The position numbers and the translations under genes are program-made. This document shows, one piece after another, positions 1-8,725 of a stretch of 64,000 bases of DNA. Positions within the stretch are counted from its first letter, which is position 1. Every line of letters begins with the position of its first letter. The DNA comes from an uncultured Alistipes sp. (GTDB lineage Bacteria > Bacteroidota > Bacteroidia > Bacteroidales > Rikenellaceae), in contig CAAGLB010000099.1 in the NCBI GenBank assembly GCA_900770635.1, positions 89,361-153,360 on the forward strand. Reading direction: 5' to 3'. The notes under the pieces are model-generated. The model did not search any database and had not been told where the DNA came from. It was given only the letters and a program-made list of their open reading frames with translations.

Positions 1-495
1 ACCGATAGTCGTTGTCTTACCAGCGCCATTAACACCCACAACCATAAGCACATAGGGCATACCCTCCTTAACCTCGATACCAAAATCCTTGGTCGAGCGG
101 TGCGACTCCTCCATGAGTTCGGCAATCTCGTCACGAAGAATCGAGTGGAGCTCCTCGGTGTTCATATACTTATCACGTGCCACACGTGCCTCGATACGCT
201 CGATAATCTTCACAGTGGTGTCGACACCAACATCCGAGGTTATGAGCACCTCCTCCAAATCGTCAAGCACGTCGGCATCTACGGTTGTGCGACCAGCAAT
301 AGCACGTTTAAGCTTGCCGAAAAAACCCTCCTTGGTCTTCTCTAAGCCAGCCTCAAGCTCTTTGCGTTCAGCCTCAACCTCAGCTACCTCCGCAGCATGC
401 TCTTGCTCCTTGATTACCTCTATCTCTTCGGGTGTTGCCGTAGGTGCTACCTCGGGCTCTGTCTTTTTCTTTTTAAATAGATCAAAAAATCCCAT
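1..495 (-). CDS. ftsY: Signal recognition particle receptor FtsY, N-terminal part (cut by window edge)
   Basis: FtsY is the membrane-associated SRP receptor GTPase that docks ribosome-nascent chain-SRP complexes at the translocon. The visible 165 residues start MGFFDLFKKKK, followed by a Glu/Ala/Lys-rich acidic stretch to about residue 55 (the variable A domain). The helical N domain follows (about 55-140), and the G1 P-loop GVNGAGKTTT lies at residues 154-163, next to the window edge. The rest of the GTPase domain lies to the left of the window. The start is the ATG at 495-493, the first in frame after a good promoter at 527-557. The P-loop and N-domain pattern separate it from Ffh, which lacks the acidic head and carries an M domain. 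Confidence 0.93.
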   Translation of the reverse strand, partial: MGFFDLFKKKKTEPEVAPTATPEEIEVIKEQEHAAEVAEVEAERKELEAGLEKTKEGFFGKLKRAIAGRTTVDADVLDDLEEVLITSDVGVDTTVKIIERIEARVARDKYMNTEELHSILRDEIAELMEESHRSTKDFGIEVKEGMPYVLMVVGVNGAGKTTTIG

Positions 496-526
496 AACAA
501 CGTCGTTAATATTATATATTAATTGA

Positions 527-557
527 CAAAGATAGGCATTTTTATTCATTAAAGCAA
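527..557 (-). promoter_or_regulatory. Bacteroidota-type promoter of ftsY
   Basis: Read on the minus strand, TATCTTTG (534-527) matches the -7 consensus TAnnTTTG. A TTTG (558-555) lies 20 bp upstream as the -33 box. The ftsY ATG is about 32 bp downstream of the -7 box. Confidence 0.6.
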
Positions 558-665
558 ATATATGGTCATTTGCCTGAATTCAAGATGAATAAGCCTCACA
601 ATGAAATAGACTTAGAGCATATCATCACAAGATCAAATAGAATAGAAATAGAGGTCGAATAACAT

Positions 666-695
666 AAATAGGTTGACCGTTTGGCCAACCTATTT
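666..695 (-). terminator. Hairpin terminator after namZ
   Basis: AAATAGGTTG and its complement CAACCTATTT flank a GC-rich loop. The hairpin begins 4 bp beyond the namZ stop codon and ends the cysS-prfB-namZ run. It is an A/T-flanked, potentially bidirectional hairpin. Confidence 0.7.
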
Positions 696-698
696 GTT

Positions 699-1865
699 TT
701 ACTCTGCATATAGCAAGTATCTCTTTCTCTGCTCTTTAAACTTTTCAACATCGCTCTTCCAGCGAGCCTTAATCTCCTGAGCCGAGCAGCCATCGATGAT
801 CATCTGTCGTACATAGTCGACACCTATAAGCTTCTCGAATATAGGCTTAAAAAACTGCTCGCCGATGTTAAGGTTGCGATAGGCATCAACAAGGTACTCA
901 ATGTTGACTCCATTCTGCCATATCTGCTCATCGCTCACACCTCGCAGGTCAACACCATAGCACCTTACACCATTGTGTGGTGGCGTCTTAGAGCCAGCAT
1001 TAGGCACGGGCGTAAAGTTAAAGTCGTAGCCTCGCATATCGGGGTGACCATATATCTCGAAGGGTGCCTCCGTGCCACGACCCATGCTTAGCACAGTACC
1101 CTCAAACAGACAGGTCGAGGGATACAAATATATAGAGTGCTGCGTAGGCAAGTTGGGCGATGGAGCAACAGGCAACGTATAATGTGTCGAGTGGTCGTAG
1201 TTGCGACACTTAATGACAGTAAGGTCGACATATCGTGCCCAGCCCTCGCCAACAGCCATAGTGGCTATCTCGCCCATCGTTAGGCCATGCACCACTGGGA
1301 TAGGCAACCACCCTACGCCCGACTTATATCGCATATCGAGAATAGGGCCATCGACATAGTGACCATTGGGATTTGGCCTATCTAAGACTATAACCTTTTG
1401 GCCAAAGTCGGCACACGCATCCATAATTTGGAGCATAGTTATATAGTAGGTATAGAACCTCAGTCCCACATCCTGCATATCTACGACAAGCACATCGAAC
1501 GAGCGCATAACCTCGTCCGAGGGGCGCTTCTTGTTTCCGGTATATAACGACAAGATGGGCACTCCGGTGCGCTCGTCAACAGAGTTCTTCACCACAACCC
1601 CCGCCTCTATCGAGCCACGAAAGCCATGCTCTGGGGCAAAGATGCCAGCAAGCGTGATGCCCTCACGGTGCATCATATCAACGATATGCTCCTCCTTGGA
1701 GTACATCGCCGTATGGTTTGCCAACACCGCCACTCGCCTACCTCGCAAGAGTGGCATATACTGCGCCGTGTCGGTAGCACCCACAAGCACCTCGCCATCG
1801 CCATTTGCCATGACGCTGACAGAGGTCATGACAGTAACAACAAAAAGTAATAACGCTCGTAGCAT
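699..1865 (-). CDS. namZ: Exo-beta-N-acetylmuramidase NamZ family (DUF1343)
   Basis: This is a 388-residue exported protein with a signal peptide (about residues 1-21, ending SVMANG). The mature part carries the DUF1343 pattern: VLANHTA near residue 50, IFAPEHGFRG near 76, GVPILSLY near 102, VVDMQDVGLRFYTY near 127 and DRPNPNG near 165. DUF1343 proteins (NamZ in Bacillus and Tannerella) release terminal MurNAc from peptidoglycan fragments, so the likely role is cell-wall recycling in the periplasm. The length fits the family. The gene starts 3 bp after prfB and is the last gene of a cysS-prfB-namZ run. The function is inferred from the family; no other muropeptide gene is adjacent. Confidence 0.85.
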   Translation of the reverse strand: MLRALLLFVVTVMTSVSVMANGDGEVLVGATDTAQYMPLLRGRRVAVLANHTAMYSKEEHIVDMMHREGITLAGIFAPEHGFRGSIEAGVVVKNSVDERTGVPILSLYTGNKKRPSDEVMRSFDVLVVDMQDVGLRFYTYYITMLQIMDACADFGQKVIVLDRPNPNGHYVDGPILDMRYKSGVGWLPIPVVHGLTMGEIATMAVGEGWARYVDLTVIKCRNYDHSTHYTLPVAPSPNLPTQHSIYLYPSTCLFEGTVLSMGRGTEAPFEIYGHPDMRGYDFNFTPVPNAGSKTPPHNGVRCYGVDLRGVSDEQIWQNGVNIEYLVDAYRNLNIGEQFFKPIFEKLIGVDYVRQMIIDGCSAQEIKARWKSDVEKFKEQRKRYLLYAE

Positions 1866-1868
1866 AGC

Positions 1869-2969
1869 TTAGTATTGTAGTAGATACTCCTTGATAAAAG
1901 AGTCGATGTCGCCATCCATCACTGCGTCGACATTAGATGTCTGGTAGCCTGTACGGTGATCCTTGACACGTCTGTCGTCGAAGACATAGCTTCGTATCTG
2001 CGAACCCCACTCTATGCGCTTCTTCGTAGCCTCCAACGCCTGTTGCGTGGCCATACGTTTGTCGAGCTCACGCTGATAGAGCTTCGAACGCAAAATACGC
2101 ATGGCATTCTCACGGTTGTTGAGCTGCGAGCGAGTCTCCATATTCTCGATAAGAAACTCTACTGGCTCTCCCGTGTCGGGATCTTTGCCATGATAGCGTA
2201 GACGCACGGCGGTCTCCACCTTATTTACGTTCTGGCCACCCGCACCACTCGAGCGGAAGGTATCCCACTCGATGTCGGCTGGCGAGATGTTTATCTCGAT
2301 GGAGTCGTCAACTGCTGGCGACACAAACACCGAAGTAAAGGTTGTCTGGCGCTTGTTGTTGGCATTAAATGGCGATAGGCGCACCATGCGGTGTACGCCA
2401 CTCTCGGAGCGTAGGTAGCCATAGGCATAGTCACCCTCGAACTCCAAGGTGCACGACTTAACGCCCACCTCGTCGCCCGCCTGATAGGCAACAACCTTCA
2501 CGTTAAAGCCATGGGCCTCGCCCCAGCGGGTGTACATACGCATAAGCATCTGCGCCCAGTCTAAGGCCTCAGTACCTCCAGCACCAGCATTTATATCCAT
2601 GATAGCGCCGAGTTTGTCCTCCTTGCCCGAGAGCATCTGTTTAAGTTCGAGCTTCTCAACAAGCTCCACAGCAGCAGCATATTGCGCCTCTGCCTCTGCC
2701 TCGGTCATAGCACCCTCCAAGACAAAGTCGGCCACAAGCTCCAAGTCGCCCACAACACGCTTAGCACTCTCCCACTCCTCGATTACCGACTTTATGTCGG
2801 CAACCTTTTTTAGTTGTTTGCGTGCCTCGTCGGGGTTATCCCAGAATGTAGGCTCTTCGGTACGCTCCTGCTCGTTACGCAAGTCGATACGTCGCTGCTC
2901 GATGTCAATCGACTGTTCGAGCTTCGCCACACGTGCCAAAAGCGAGTTTATCTGTTCGTTAGATACCAT
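1869..2969 (-). CDS. prfB: Peptide chain release factor 2, uninterrupted frame
   Basis: RF2 recognises UGA and UAA stop codons and triggers peptide release. The 366-residue product has the tripeptide anticodon SPF at 199-201 and the catalytic GGQ at 244-246 (SSGAGGQNVNK). In many bacteria prfB carries an in-frame UGA near codon 25 that is bypassed by a +1 frameshift. Here the equivalent N-terminal region (LARVAKLEQSIDIEQRR) is read in one continuous frame, so that autoregulatory site is absent. Its ATG overlaps the cysS stop by one base (TAATG), which suggests translational coupling. RF1 is excluded because the tripeptide is SPF, not P(A/V)T. Confidence 0.96.
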   Translation of the reverse strand: MVSNEQINSLLARVAKLEQSIDIEQRRIDLRNEQERTEEPTFWDNPDEARKQLKKVADIKSVIEEWESAKRVVGDLELVADFVLEGAMTEAEAEAQYAAAVELVEKLELKQMLSGKEDKLGAIMDINAGAGGTEALDWAQMLMRMYTRWGEAHGFNVKVVAYQAGDEVGVKSCTLEFEGDYAYGYLRSESGVHRMVRLSPFNANNKRQTTFTSVFVSPAVDDSIEINISPADIEWDTFRSSGAGGQNVNKVETAVRLRYHGKDPDTGEPVEFLIENMETRSQLNNRENAMRILRSKLYQRELDKRMATQQALEATKKRIEWGSQIRSYVFDDRRVKDHRTGYQTSNVDAVMDGDIDSFIKEYLLQY

Positions 2970-4438
2970 TACTCGATTTCCCAGTCAAATCCGTCCTTAC
3001 GATCCTTAACGCGGATGCCGATGGCTGTGAGGTTGTCACGAATCTTATCCGATGTCGCCCAATCCTTATTAGCCTTAGCCTCCATACGCATAGTTAGGAG
3101 CATATCAACAAGTGGCGACACCATATCCTTGCCACCAGCCTCTGCTGCCTTCTCATTGCGAAGACCGAGGATGTCAAACACATAGAGGTTTACAATAGCT
3201 TTGAGGCGCTCGATATCCTCAGCTGTGAATGTCTGCTGGCCCTCAACAGCCTGGTTGATGATACGCACCCAGTCGAACAAGGCAGATATTACCATTGGCG
3301 AGTTAAGGTCGTCGGCCATAGCCTCCGAGCAACGGCGCTCGAGCTCTGCCACATCAGCCGTAGATTTATCCGCTGGCTTAATCTTTGCCAACGCCTCGAT
3401 ACCCTTCATCAAGCGGTCGAGGCCCTTCTCTGCGGCCTGCAAAGCGTCGTTCGAGAAGTCGAGAGTTGAGCGATAGTGGGCCTGAAGCACAAAGAAGCGG
3501 ATGGTCATAGGTGAGTATGCCTGCTCAAGAATTGGGTGCGAGCCAGTGAATAGCTGCTCGAGAGTGATGAAGTTACCCAACGACTTACCCATCTTCTGAC
3601 CATTGATAGTAATCATGTTGTTATGCACCCAGTAGCGTGCTGAGTCCTTGCCGAGAGCCGCTGTCGACTGCGCAATCTCGCACTCGTGGTGTGGGAACAT
3701 AAGGTCCATACCACCACCATGAATATCGAACTGCTCGCCGAGATATTTGGTGCTCATCGCCGAGCACTCCATGTGCCAGCCTGGGAAGCCATCGCTCCAA
3801 GGTGATGGCCAACGCATGATATGCTCGGGCGCAGCCTTCTTCCAAAGGGCGAAGTCGAAAGAGTGGTGCTTATCGCTCTGGCCATCAAGCTCACGGGTGT
3901 TTGTCACGATGTCGTCGAGGTTACGGCCCGAGAGGCGACCATAGTGGTAGTCTTTGTTATACTTCTCCACGTCGAAATATATTGAGCCATTCGACTCGTA
4001 GGCATAGCCAGCATCGAGGATGCGCTGCACCATAGCTATCTGCTCGATGATGTGTCCTGAGGCATGTGGCTCGATAGATGGCGACTTCACACCGAGCTCA
4101 CGCATAGCATCGTGGTAGCGCTCGGTGTAGTAGTGTGCAATCTCCATAGGCTCGAGCTGCTCGAGGCGTGCCTTCTTAGCAATCTTATCCTCGCCATCGT
4201 CGGCATCCTGCTCGAGGTGGCCCACGTCGGTGATGTTACGCACATAGCGCACCTTATAGCCCAACGACTGGAGGTAGCGGAACATAAGATCGAAAGTTAC
4301 AGCAGGACGGGCATGGCCGAGGTGTGGATCGCCATAAACGGTAGGGCCACACACATACATACCCACATGCTCGGGGTTGATAGGCTCGAACACCTCTTTA
4401 CGACGTGTGAGCGTGTTGTAGAGTTGAATCTTTTGCAT
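2969..4438 (-). CDS. cysS: Cysteinyl-tRNA synthetase
   Basis: This class I aminoacyl-tRNA synthetase charges tRNA-Cys with cysteine in the cytosol. The 489-residue protein has the opening YVCGPTVYGDPHLGHARP (zinc-ligand Cys30, HLGH at 39-42) and the WHMECSAM segment (Cys225). HGGGMDLMFPHHE supplies further zinc ligands, and KMGKS at 282-286 is a KMSKS-loop variant. The length is normal. It lies 12 bp downstream of the DUF2723 gene and overlaps prfB by one base, so a leftward transcript from the DUF2723 promoter is likely. Confidence 0.97.
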   Translation of the reverse strand: MQKIQLYNTLTRRKEVFEPINPEHVGMYVCGPTVYGDPHLGHARPAVTFDLMFRYLQSLGYKVRYVRNITDVGHLEQDADDGEDKIAKKARLEQLEPMEIAHYYTERYHDAMRELGVKSPSIEPHASGHIIEQIAMVQRILDAGYAYESNGSIYFDVEKYNKDYHYGRLSGRNLDDIVTNTRELDGQSDKHHSFDFALWKKAAPEHIMRWPSPWSDGFPGWHMECSAMSTKYLGEQFDIHGGGMDLMFPHHECEIAQSTAALGKDSARYWVHNNMITINGQKMGKSLGNFITLEQLFTGSHPILEQAYSPMTIRFFVLQAHYRSTLDFSNDALQAAEKGLDRLMKGIEALAKIKPADKSTADVAELERRCSEAMADDLNSPMVISALFDWVRIINQAVEGQQTFTAEDIERLKAIVNLYVFDILGLRNEKAAEAGGKDMVSPLVDMLLTMRMEAKANKDWATSDKIRDNLTAIGIRVKDRKDGFDWEIE

Positions 4439-4450
4439 AGCTATATTGTT

Positions 4451-7400
4451 TTATTCGTTTATCATCTCACTAATAATTGTTTGGAGCTCTCGTCGGCTAA
4501 GCAGCTTATCCATAGGCTCGATATAGTCGGCATCGACAACGCCGTCGCCTGTTAGGCGTGATGCTGGGAGGGTGCGATAAATCTCCACGACGTTGCTTAG
4601 GTGTGGCTCCATAATAGGCATATACGGATCTCGATCATCGCCTGGCGTCAAGCGATTTACGAAGTTGACGTAGTCGGTAGCAAGCCTATCGAACGACAAC
4701 TGATTGTCGATAAGTAGGCGGCTGGTATCGGGGTTAGCAACCCACTCGAAGCTTCCCGAGTAGAGGTGGCTGAGGCTAATAACCTCAACAATATCGAGCA
4801 TAGCATTAAACAGCTCGGTGCTCACCAATGGCGAGAAGCTATCCTTGGTGTTATATTGCAAGTAGTAGTCTACCCACTCGCCACGCTTAGCAATATACTC
4901 GGCAGCCAACACATCGCCCTTCTCGAAGAGCTCGTCGGAGCGTACCGACTCCTTATCGCTCGACGCTAAGAGCTCGTCTGCCTCAGCGGTAGAGATACCC
5001 TGCTTGCGTGCTGTAGACTGCAACGCAGCAGCGGTCTCCGACAACTCGTTGAAGTAGGCAAACTCATCGCCCTCGTCCTGAACATTTGGCGACATATCGA
5101 GCTGCTTGCTCATTATCGACACCGCCTTTTCAAGGTCGGCAATAGCGTTATTCAGATAGTGCAAACCGCCATAGTAGTAGCCACGAATATATGGCAACAC
5201 AGCACTATGTGTATATCCCACACGCTTAGGCGACAACACCTCCATGCCTCTATCCAGCAGCTTCTCGGCACGTGCAGCACCTTCGTCAGTGCCACGACGC
5301 AAGTAGGCAGAGGCCAGGCGTGCAAAGTTCTCGCACATGTGCGACGCCGAGAGGTTGAAGCGCACAAAGTGGTCGACATATACGCCATCCTTGCTCAGTC
5401 CGCCAAAGCGCAATGGCTGGTACAGCGCATCGCACTCCTCATCGAGATACTGAGGAGCAATGCTGTCGACATCCATGCTACCTATCTCCGAGCCCTTAGT
5501 ATATCGGGTTTTGATAGGCACAAACAAGAGGCTATAACCATTGAAACGAGCATAGTCGACAATGCCATAGTCGTTCATCATAGATGGCTGAGTAAAGGCC
5601 AAAGGACGCTTCCAGTTGAAGTTGGCAAAGAGGTCAAGCATCATAAGGTGGTCACGTGTGACAACACTCTTGTCGAGCTTAACGTCTACCCTATCAACAA
5701 TCATTTCACGCTCGCTCTCATCAACAATCTTCGCCTCGATGGCAGCATCCTTATCCACAGGGATATAGTAGCCATCGGCAGCCAACAAATAATCTGAGGT
5801 CTTGCCATCGATATGGCTATCTACTGTTGGGCGGAGCTTGCCAATCCAGCTATAACCCTCGGGGAGTGGCTCGCCCTCGGCCAAGATGCGAGGATTTTGT
5901 CCGTCAGAAGCAAGATACATAGCCTCGTCCGACTTGAACAGTTCGATGACATCTTTAAGGTTGAGCTTGCCATGAAGCTTGTCGTTGAGCTTCCAATACT
6001 GCATCATCGTGTCGTAGTCCTTGGCAAACTTCTCGTTAGAGCTGATACCCTCGATAATGTTAAACGTCTTAACATACGACATTATAGCCTGATACTCCTG
6101 GTCGTTTGGCTCGAGCGACGGATCGTCCTCAAACTTCTGAACTATAGGCTCGAGCTCACGCACAATATCCTCGGCATTGAGAAGGGTGTCATAAATATTG
6201 TAGAATGTGCCCTCCATGCTACGCATGCGGTTATCCACGTCGTAGTATCGAATGGTGTACATCTCAACACTCTCGATATAGCGACGCTTAGCACGCAGCT
6301 CACGTGCCTCATGCGTGTCGAGAACCTCGGCAAGGTCGACAACCAATGCCCAGTCGTTGACGAAGCTATACTTGGTTGATGGGATGCTGAATGGCACACC
6401 AGCAGCATCGTTTGCCGCCAGCTTCATCTCGTCGATATACCACTCGCCACCCAAGTATGACGAGTTCATGATGCGGACATCCTTGCGCACGCCCTCAACC
6501 TCCTGACAGTACCACAGCGGGAAGGTGTCGTTATCGCCAAAGTTGATGATTATACTATTCTCGGGCACTGTCTGCAAGTAGTTCCAACCAATGTCACGAG
6601 CATAGTAGCGCCCCGAGCGGTCGTGGTCGTCCCAGTTCTCCGAGGCTAACACCACAGGGACACTCGACGTGAGGAGCAACGTAGCAACAACAACCACCAA
6701 CGATGCTCGCTTAGGTGCAACTTTAAGGCGACTCACAACATCTTCGAACATGTCGGCAACAGCCAACACACCCAAGCCGATCCATATTGAGAAGGCGTAG
6801 AAGGCTCCTGCATATACGTAGTCACGCTCACGAGGCTCGTCGGGGGCTGTGTTGAAGTAGACAACAAGGGCGATACCCATCATCACAAACAAGAGCAACA
6901 CAACGAAGAAGTTGCGCCAATCACGGTTGAGCTGATAGATAAGTCCCATAAGGCCGAGCAGCAGCGGCAAGAAGAAGTAGGTGTTGTGAGCAGGATTTTC
7001 GCTCATATCGCTTGGCAGGTTGGTCTGTGGGCCACAGAACACCTTATCGATGAAGCCTATGCCCGATGTCCAGCCGCCGTGCATATACCTACCATTCTCG
7101 TCCTTAGTCATCTGCGTATCGTCCTGACGTCCTGCGAAGTTCCACATGAAGTAACGCCAGAACATATCGCCCATCTGGTAGCCAACAAAGTAGCGAATAT
7201 CCTCCCAAGCAGTATGCTCATACCACTCGCCAGCACCCTCCGCCGAGCGCTTAACCGTAGGATGGCCATCCTTAATATTCATCCATCCTGCCTGGTACGA
7301 ATTTTTGCGTTGGAAATACCACATACGGGGGAACCAGTGCATAGCCTCCGATGGGTACTCGTAGCCCTCGAACACCTCACGCTCCTCATATTTGCCCGTC

Positions 7401-8569
7401 TCGGGATTAAACCACTTGACCATCGAAGCGTCGTACTCGCCTGGGATATAGACATCCTCGCTCTCGATGTCGGGGTTAAGCACAACAGGCGAGAGTGGCT
7501 GCGCCGAGTAGTAAGGGCCACGAATAAGTGGTCGCTGACCATACTGGTCACGGTTGAGCATGCTGAGCAACGTATGAGGATTCCAAGGGTTGTTGGAGTT
7601 CATCGGCGGGTTGGCATTTGCTCGCACGATGACCATAGCATACGACGAGAAGCCTATCAATATCACCGTCATGCACAAGACTACAACATTAGCTATGCGC
7701 TTACCACGATTGTGCGTAAAGACGATGAGATAGCCCAATGCTGCAAACACAACAACGAGATAGAGCATCATGCCTACATTCACAGGCATGCCAAGGCTAT
7801 TCACCGTAAACGTGTCGACAGCAGCGCCGAGAGCTACGGTGTATGGGATGATCACGCCGTTGATAGCGCCAAGGATAACCATCGATACAACAAGGGCAAG
7901 AACGATTTTTAAGAAGTAGTCCTTAGCAGTCTTGAACTCATACTTGCGGAAGAACCATATCATGACCAACGCAGGGATAGTCAGCAGGTTAAGGATGTGG
8001 ACACCTATCGACAAGCCCATGAGATAGGCAATAAGGATTATCCAGCGCATCGATGTATGGCGCTCGGCATTCTCCTCCCAGCGTAGCATGAGCCACACAA
8101 CCAACGAGGTAAACATCGACGAGAGGGCATACACCTCGCCCTCGACAGCCGAGAACCAGAAAGTATCGGTATAGGCATACGACAGAGCACCCACAGCACC
8201 AGCACCAAGGATGATGGCCATGCGTCCGAGGCTTAGCTCACGCTCCTCACGAGTAGTGATTCGGCGTGCAAGGTGCGTGATAGTCCAGAAGAGGAACAAT
8301 ATGCAGAAGCCACTCGCCAAGGCATTGAGTGCATTAATCATCATCGGCACATGCTCGGGGGATGGTGCAAACAACGAGGCGAGGCGTGCAAGCATCATGA
8401 AGAGTGGTGCTCCAGGGGGATGGCCCACCTCCAACTTATACGAAGTTGCGATAAACTCACTACAATCCCAAAGGCTTGCTGTGGGCTCGATAGTGAGTAT
8501 GTAGGAGAGTGTTGCAATGGCAAACACAGCCCAACCTACGATATTATTCCAACGCTTAAATAGTTCCAT
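4451..8569 (-). CDS. DUF2723 integral membrane protein, GT-C-like putative protein glycosyltransferase
   Basis: This is a very large protein (1372 residues). The N-terminal half is polytopic, with about 10-12 hydrophobic segments between residues 10 and 640. The first loop has SLWDCSEFI (acidic Asp35 and Glu38) and EVGHPPGAPLF, typical of DUF2723. The C-terminal half is soluble, rich in short helical stretches and likely periplasmic. DUF2723 includes the eukaryotic protein O-mannosyltransferase TMEM260, and an acidic residue in the first loop is typical of GT-C enzymes. A lipid-linked-sugar-dependent glycosyltransferase acting on exported proteins is therefore plausible, but not proven. Bacteroidota have general O-glycosylation of exported proteins, which would fit. 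The start is the first ATG; a TATATTTG box lies about 40 bp upstream. Confidence 0.8.
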   Translation of the reverse strand: MELFKRWNNIVGWAVFAIATLSYILTIEPTASLWDCSEFIATSYKLEVGHPPGAPLFMMLARLASLFAPSPEHVPMMINALNALASGFCILFLFWTITHLARRITTREERELSLGRMAIILGAGAVGALSYAYTDTFWFSAVEGEVYALSSMFTSLVVWLMLRWEENAERHTSMRWIILIAYLMGLSIGVHILNLLTIPALVMIWFFRKYEFKTAKDYFLKIVLALVVSMVILGAINGVIIPYTVALGAAVDTFTVNSLGMPVNVGMMLYLVVVFAALGYLIVFTHNRGKRIANVVVLCMTVILIGFSSYAMVIVRANANPPMNSNNPWNPHTLLSMLNRDQYGQRPLIRGPYYSAQPLSPVVLNPDIESEDVYIPGEYDASMVKWFNPETGKYEEREVFEGYEYPSEAMHWFPRMWYFQRKNSYQAGWMNIKDGHPTVKRSAEGAGEWYEHTAWEDIRYFVGYQMGDMFWRYFMWNFAGRQDDTQMTKDENGRYMHGGWTSGIGFIDKVFCGPQTNLPSDMSENPAHNTYFFLPLLLGLMGLIYQLNRDWRNFFVVLLLFVMMGIALVVYFNTAPDEPRERDYVYAGAFYAFSIWIGLGVLAVADMFEDVVSRLKVAPKRASLVVVVATLLLTSSVPVVLASENWDDHDRSGRYYARDIGWNYLQTVPENSIIINFGDNDTFPLWYCQEVEGVRKDVRIMNSSYLGGEWYIDEMKLAANDAAGVPFSIPSTKYSFVNDWALVVDLAEVLDTHEARELRAKRRYIESVEMYTIRYYDVDNRMRSMEGTFYNIYDTLLNAEDIVRELEPIVQKFEDDPSLEPNDQEYQAIMSYVKTFNIIEGISSNEKFAKDYDTMMQYWKLNDKLHGKLNLKDVIELFKSDEAMYLASDGQNPRILAEGEPLPEGYSWIGKLRPTVDSHIDGKTSDYLLAADGYYIPVDKDAAIEAKIVDESEREMIVDRVDVKLDKSVVTRDHLMMLDLFANFNWKRPLAFTQPSMMNDYGIVDYARFNGYSLLFVPIKTRYTKGSEIGSMDVDSIAPQYLDEECDALYQPLRFGGLSKDGVYVDHFVRFNLSASHMCENFARLASAYLRRGTDEGAARAEKLLDRGMEVLSPKRVGYTHSAVLPYIRGYYYGGLHYLNNAIADLEKAVSIMSKQLDMSPNVQDEGDEFAYFNELSETAAALQSTARKQGISTAEADELLASSDKESVRSDELFEKGDVLAAEYIAKRGEWVDYYLQYNTKDSFSPLVSTELFNAMLDIVEVISLSHLYSGSFEWVANPDTSRLLIDNQLSFDRLATDYVNFVNRLTPGDDRDPYMPIMEPHLSNVVEIYRTLPASRLTGDGVVDADYIEPMDKLLSRRELQTIISEMINE

Positions 8570-8608
8570 ATTGTGTTCTCATTTTTCGATTTCTACCGAA
8601 TTAACTTG

Positions 8609-8616
8609 CAAATATA
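8609..8616 (-). promoter_or_regulatory. Candidate -7 box for the DUF2723-cysS-prfB-namZ run
   Basis: On the minus strand this reads TATATTTG, a perfect TAnnTTTG box 40 bp before the DUF2723 ATG. I found no convincing -33 TTG at the usual spacing. Confidence 0.4.
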
Positions 8617-8683
8617 ATAATATTTGCCCGATAAACGAGAGAATAACCAAGAAAATTGTTTCAATGAAACTATTTTATACCCA

Positions 8684-8725
8684 AAACAAAGTGTGGCTAC
8701 CCGAAAGTTGGATAGCCACTTTGTT
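8684..8725 (-). terminator. Terminator hairpin after queG
   Basis: Read on the minus strand, AACAAAGTGGCTATCC pairs with GGTAGCCACACTTTGTT, followed by TTGGGT and T-rich sequence. It starts directly after the queG TAG stop (8728-8726). The A/T borders on both sides mean it could work in either direction. Confidence 0.75.

Noticed and set aside
89..526. Plus-strand 145-residue open frame over ftsY, and similar long antisense frames over DUF2723, PFOR and glnS
   Set aside because: They are Ser/Arg- or Leu/His-rich shadows of conserved genes on the other strand, without own promoters or family motifs.
2840..2969. prfB programmed frameshift
   Set aside because: Looked for the in-frame UGA and the second frame. 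The N-terminus is continuous from the ATG that overlaps cysS, so no frameshift is annotated.
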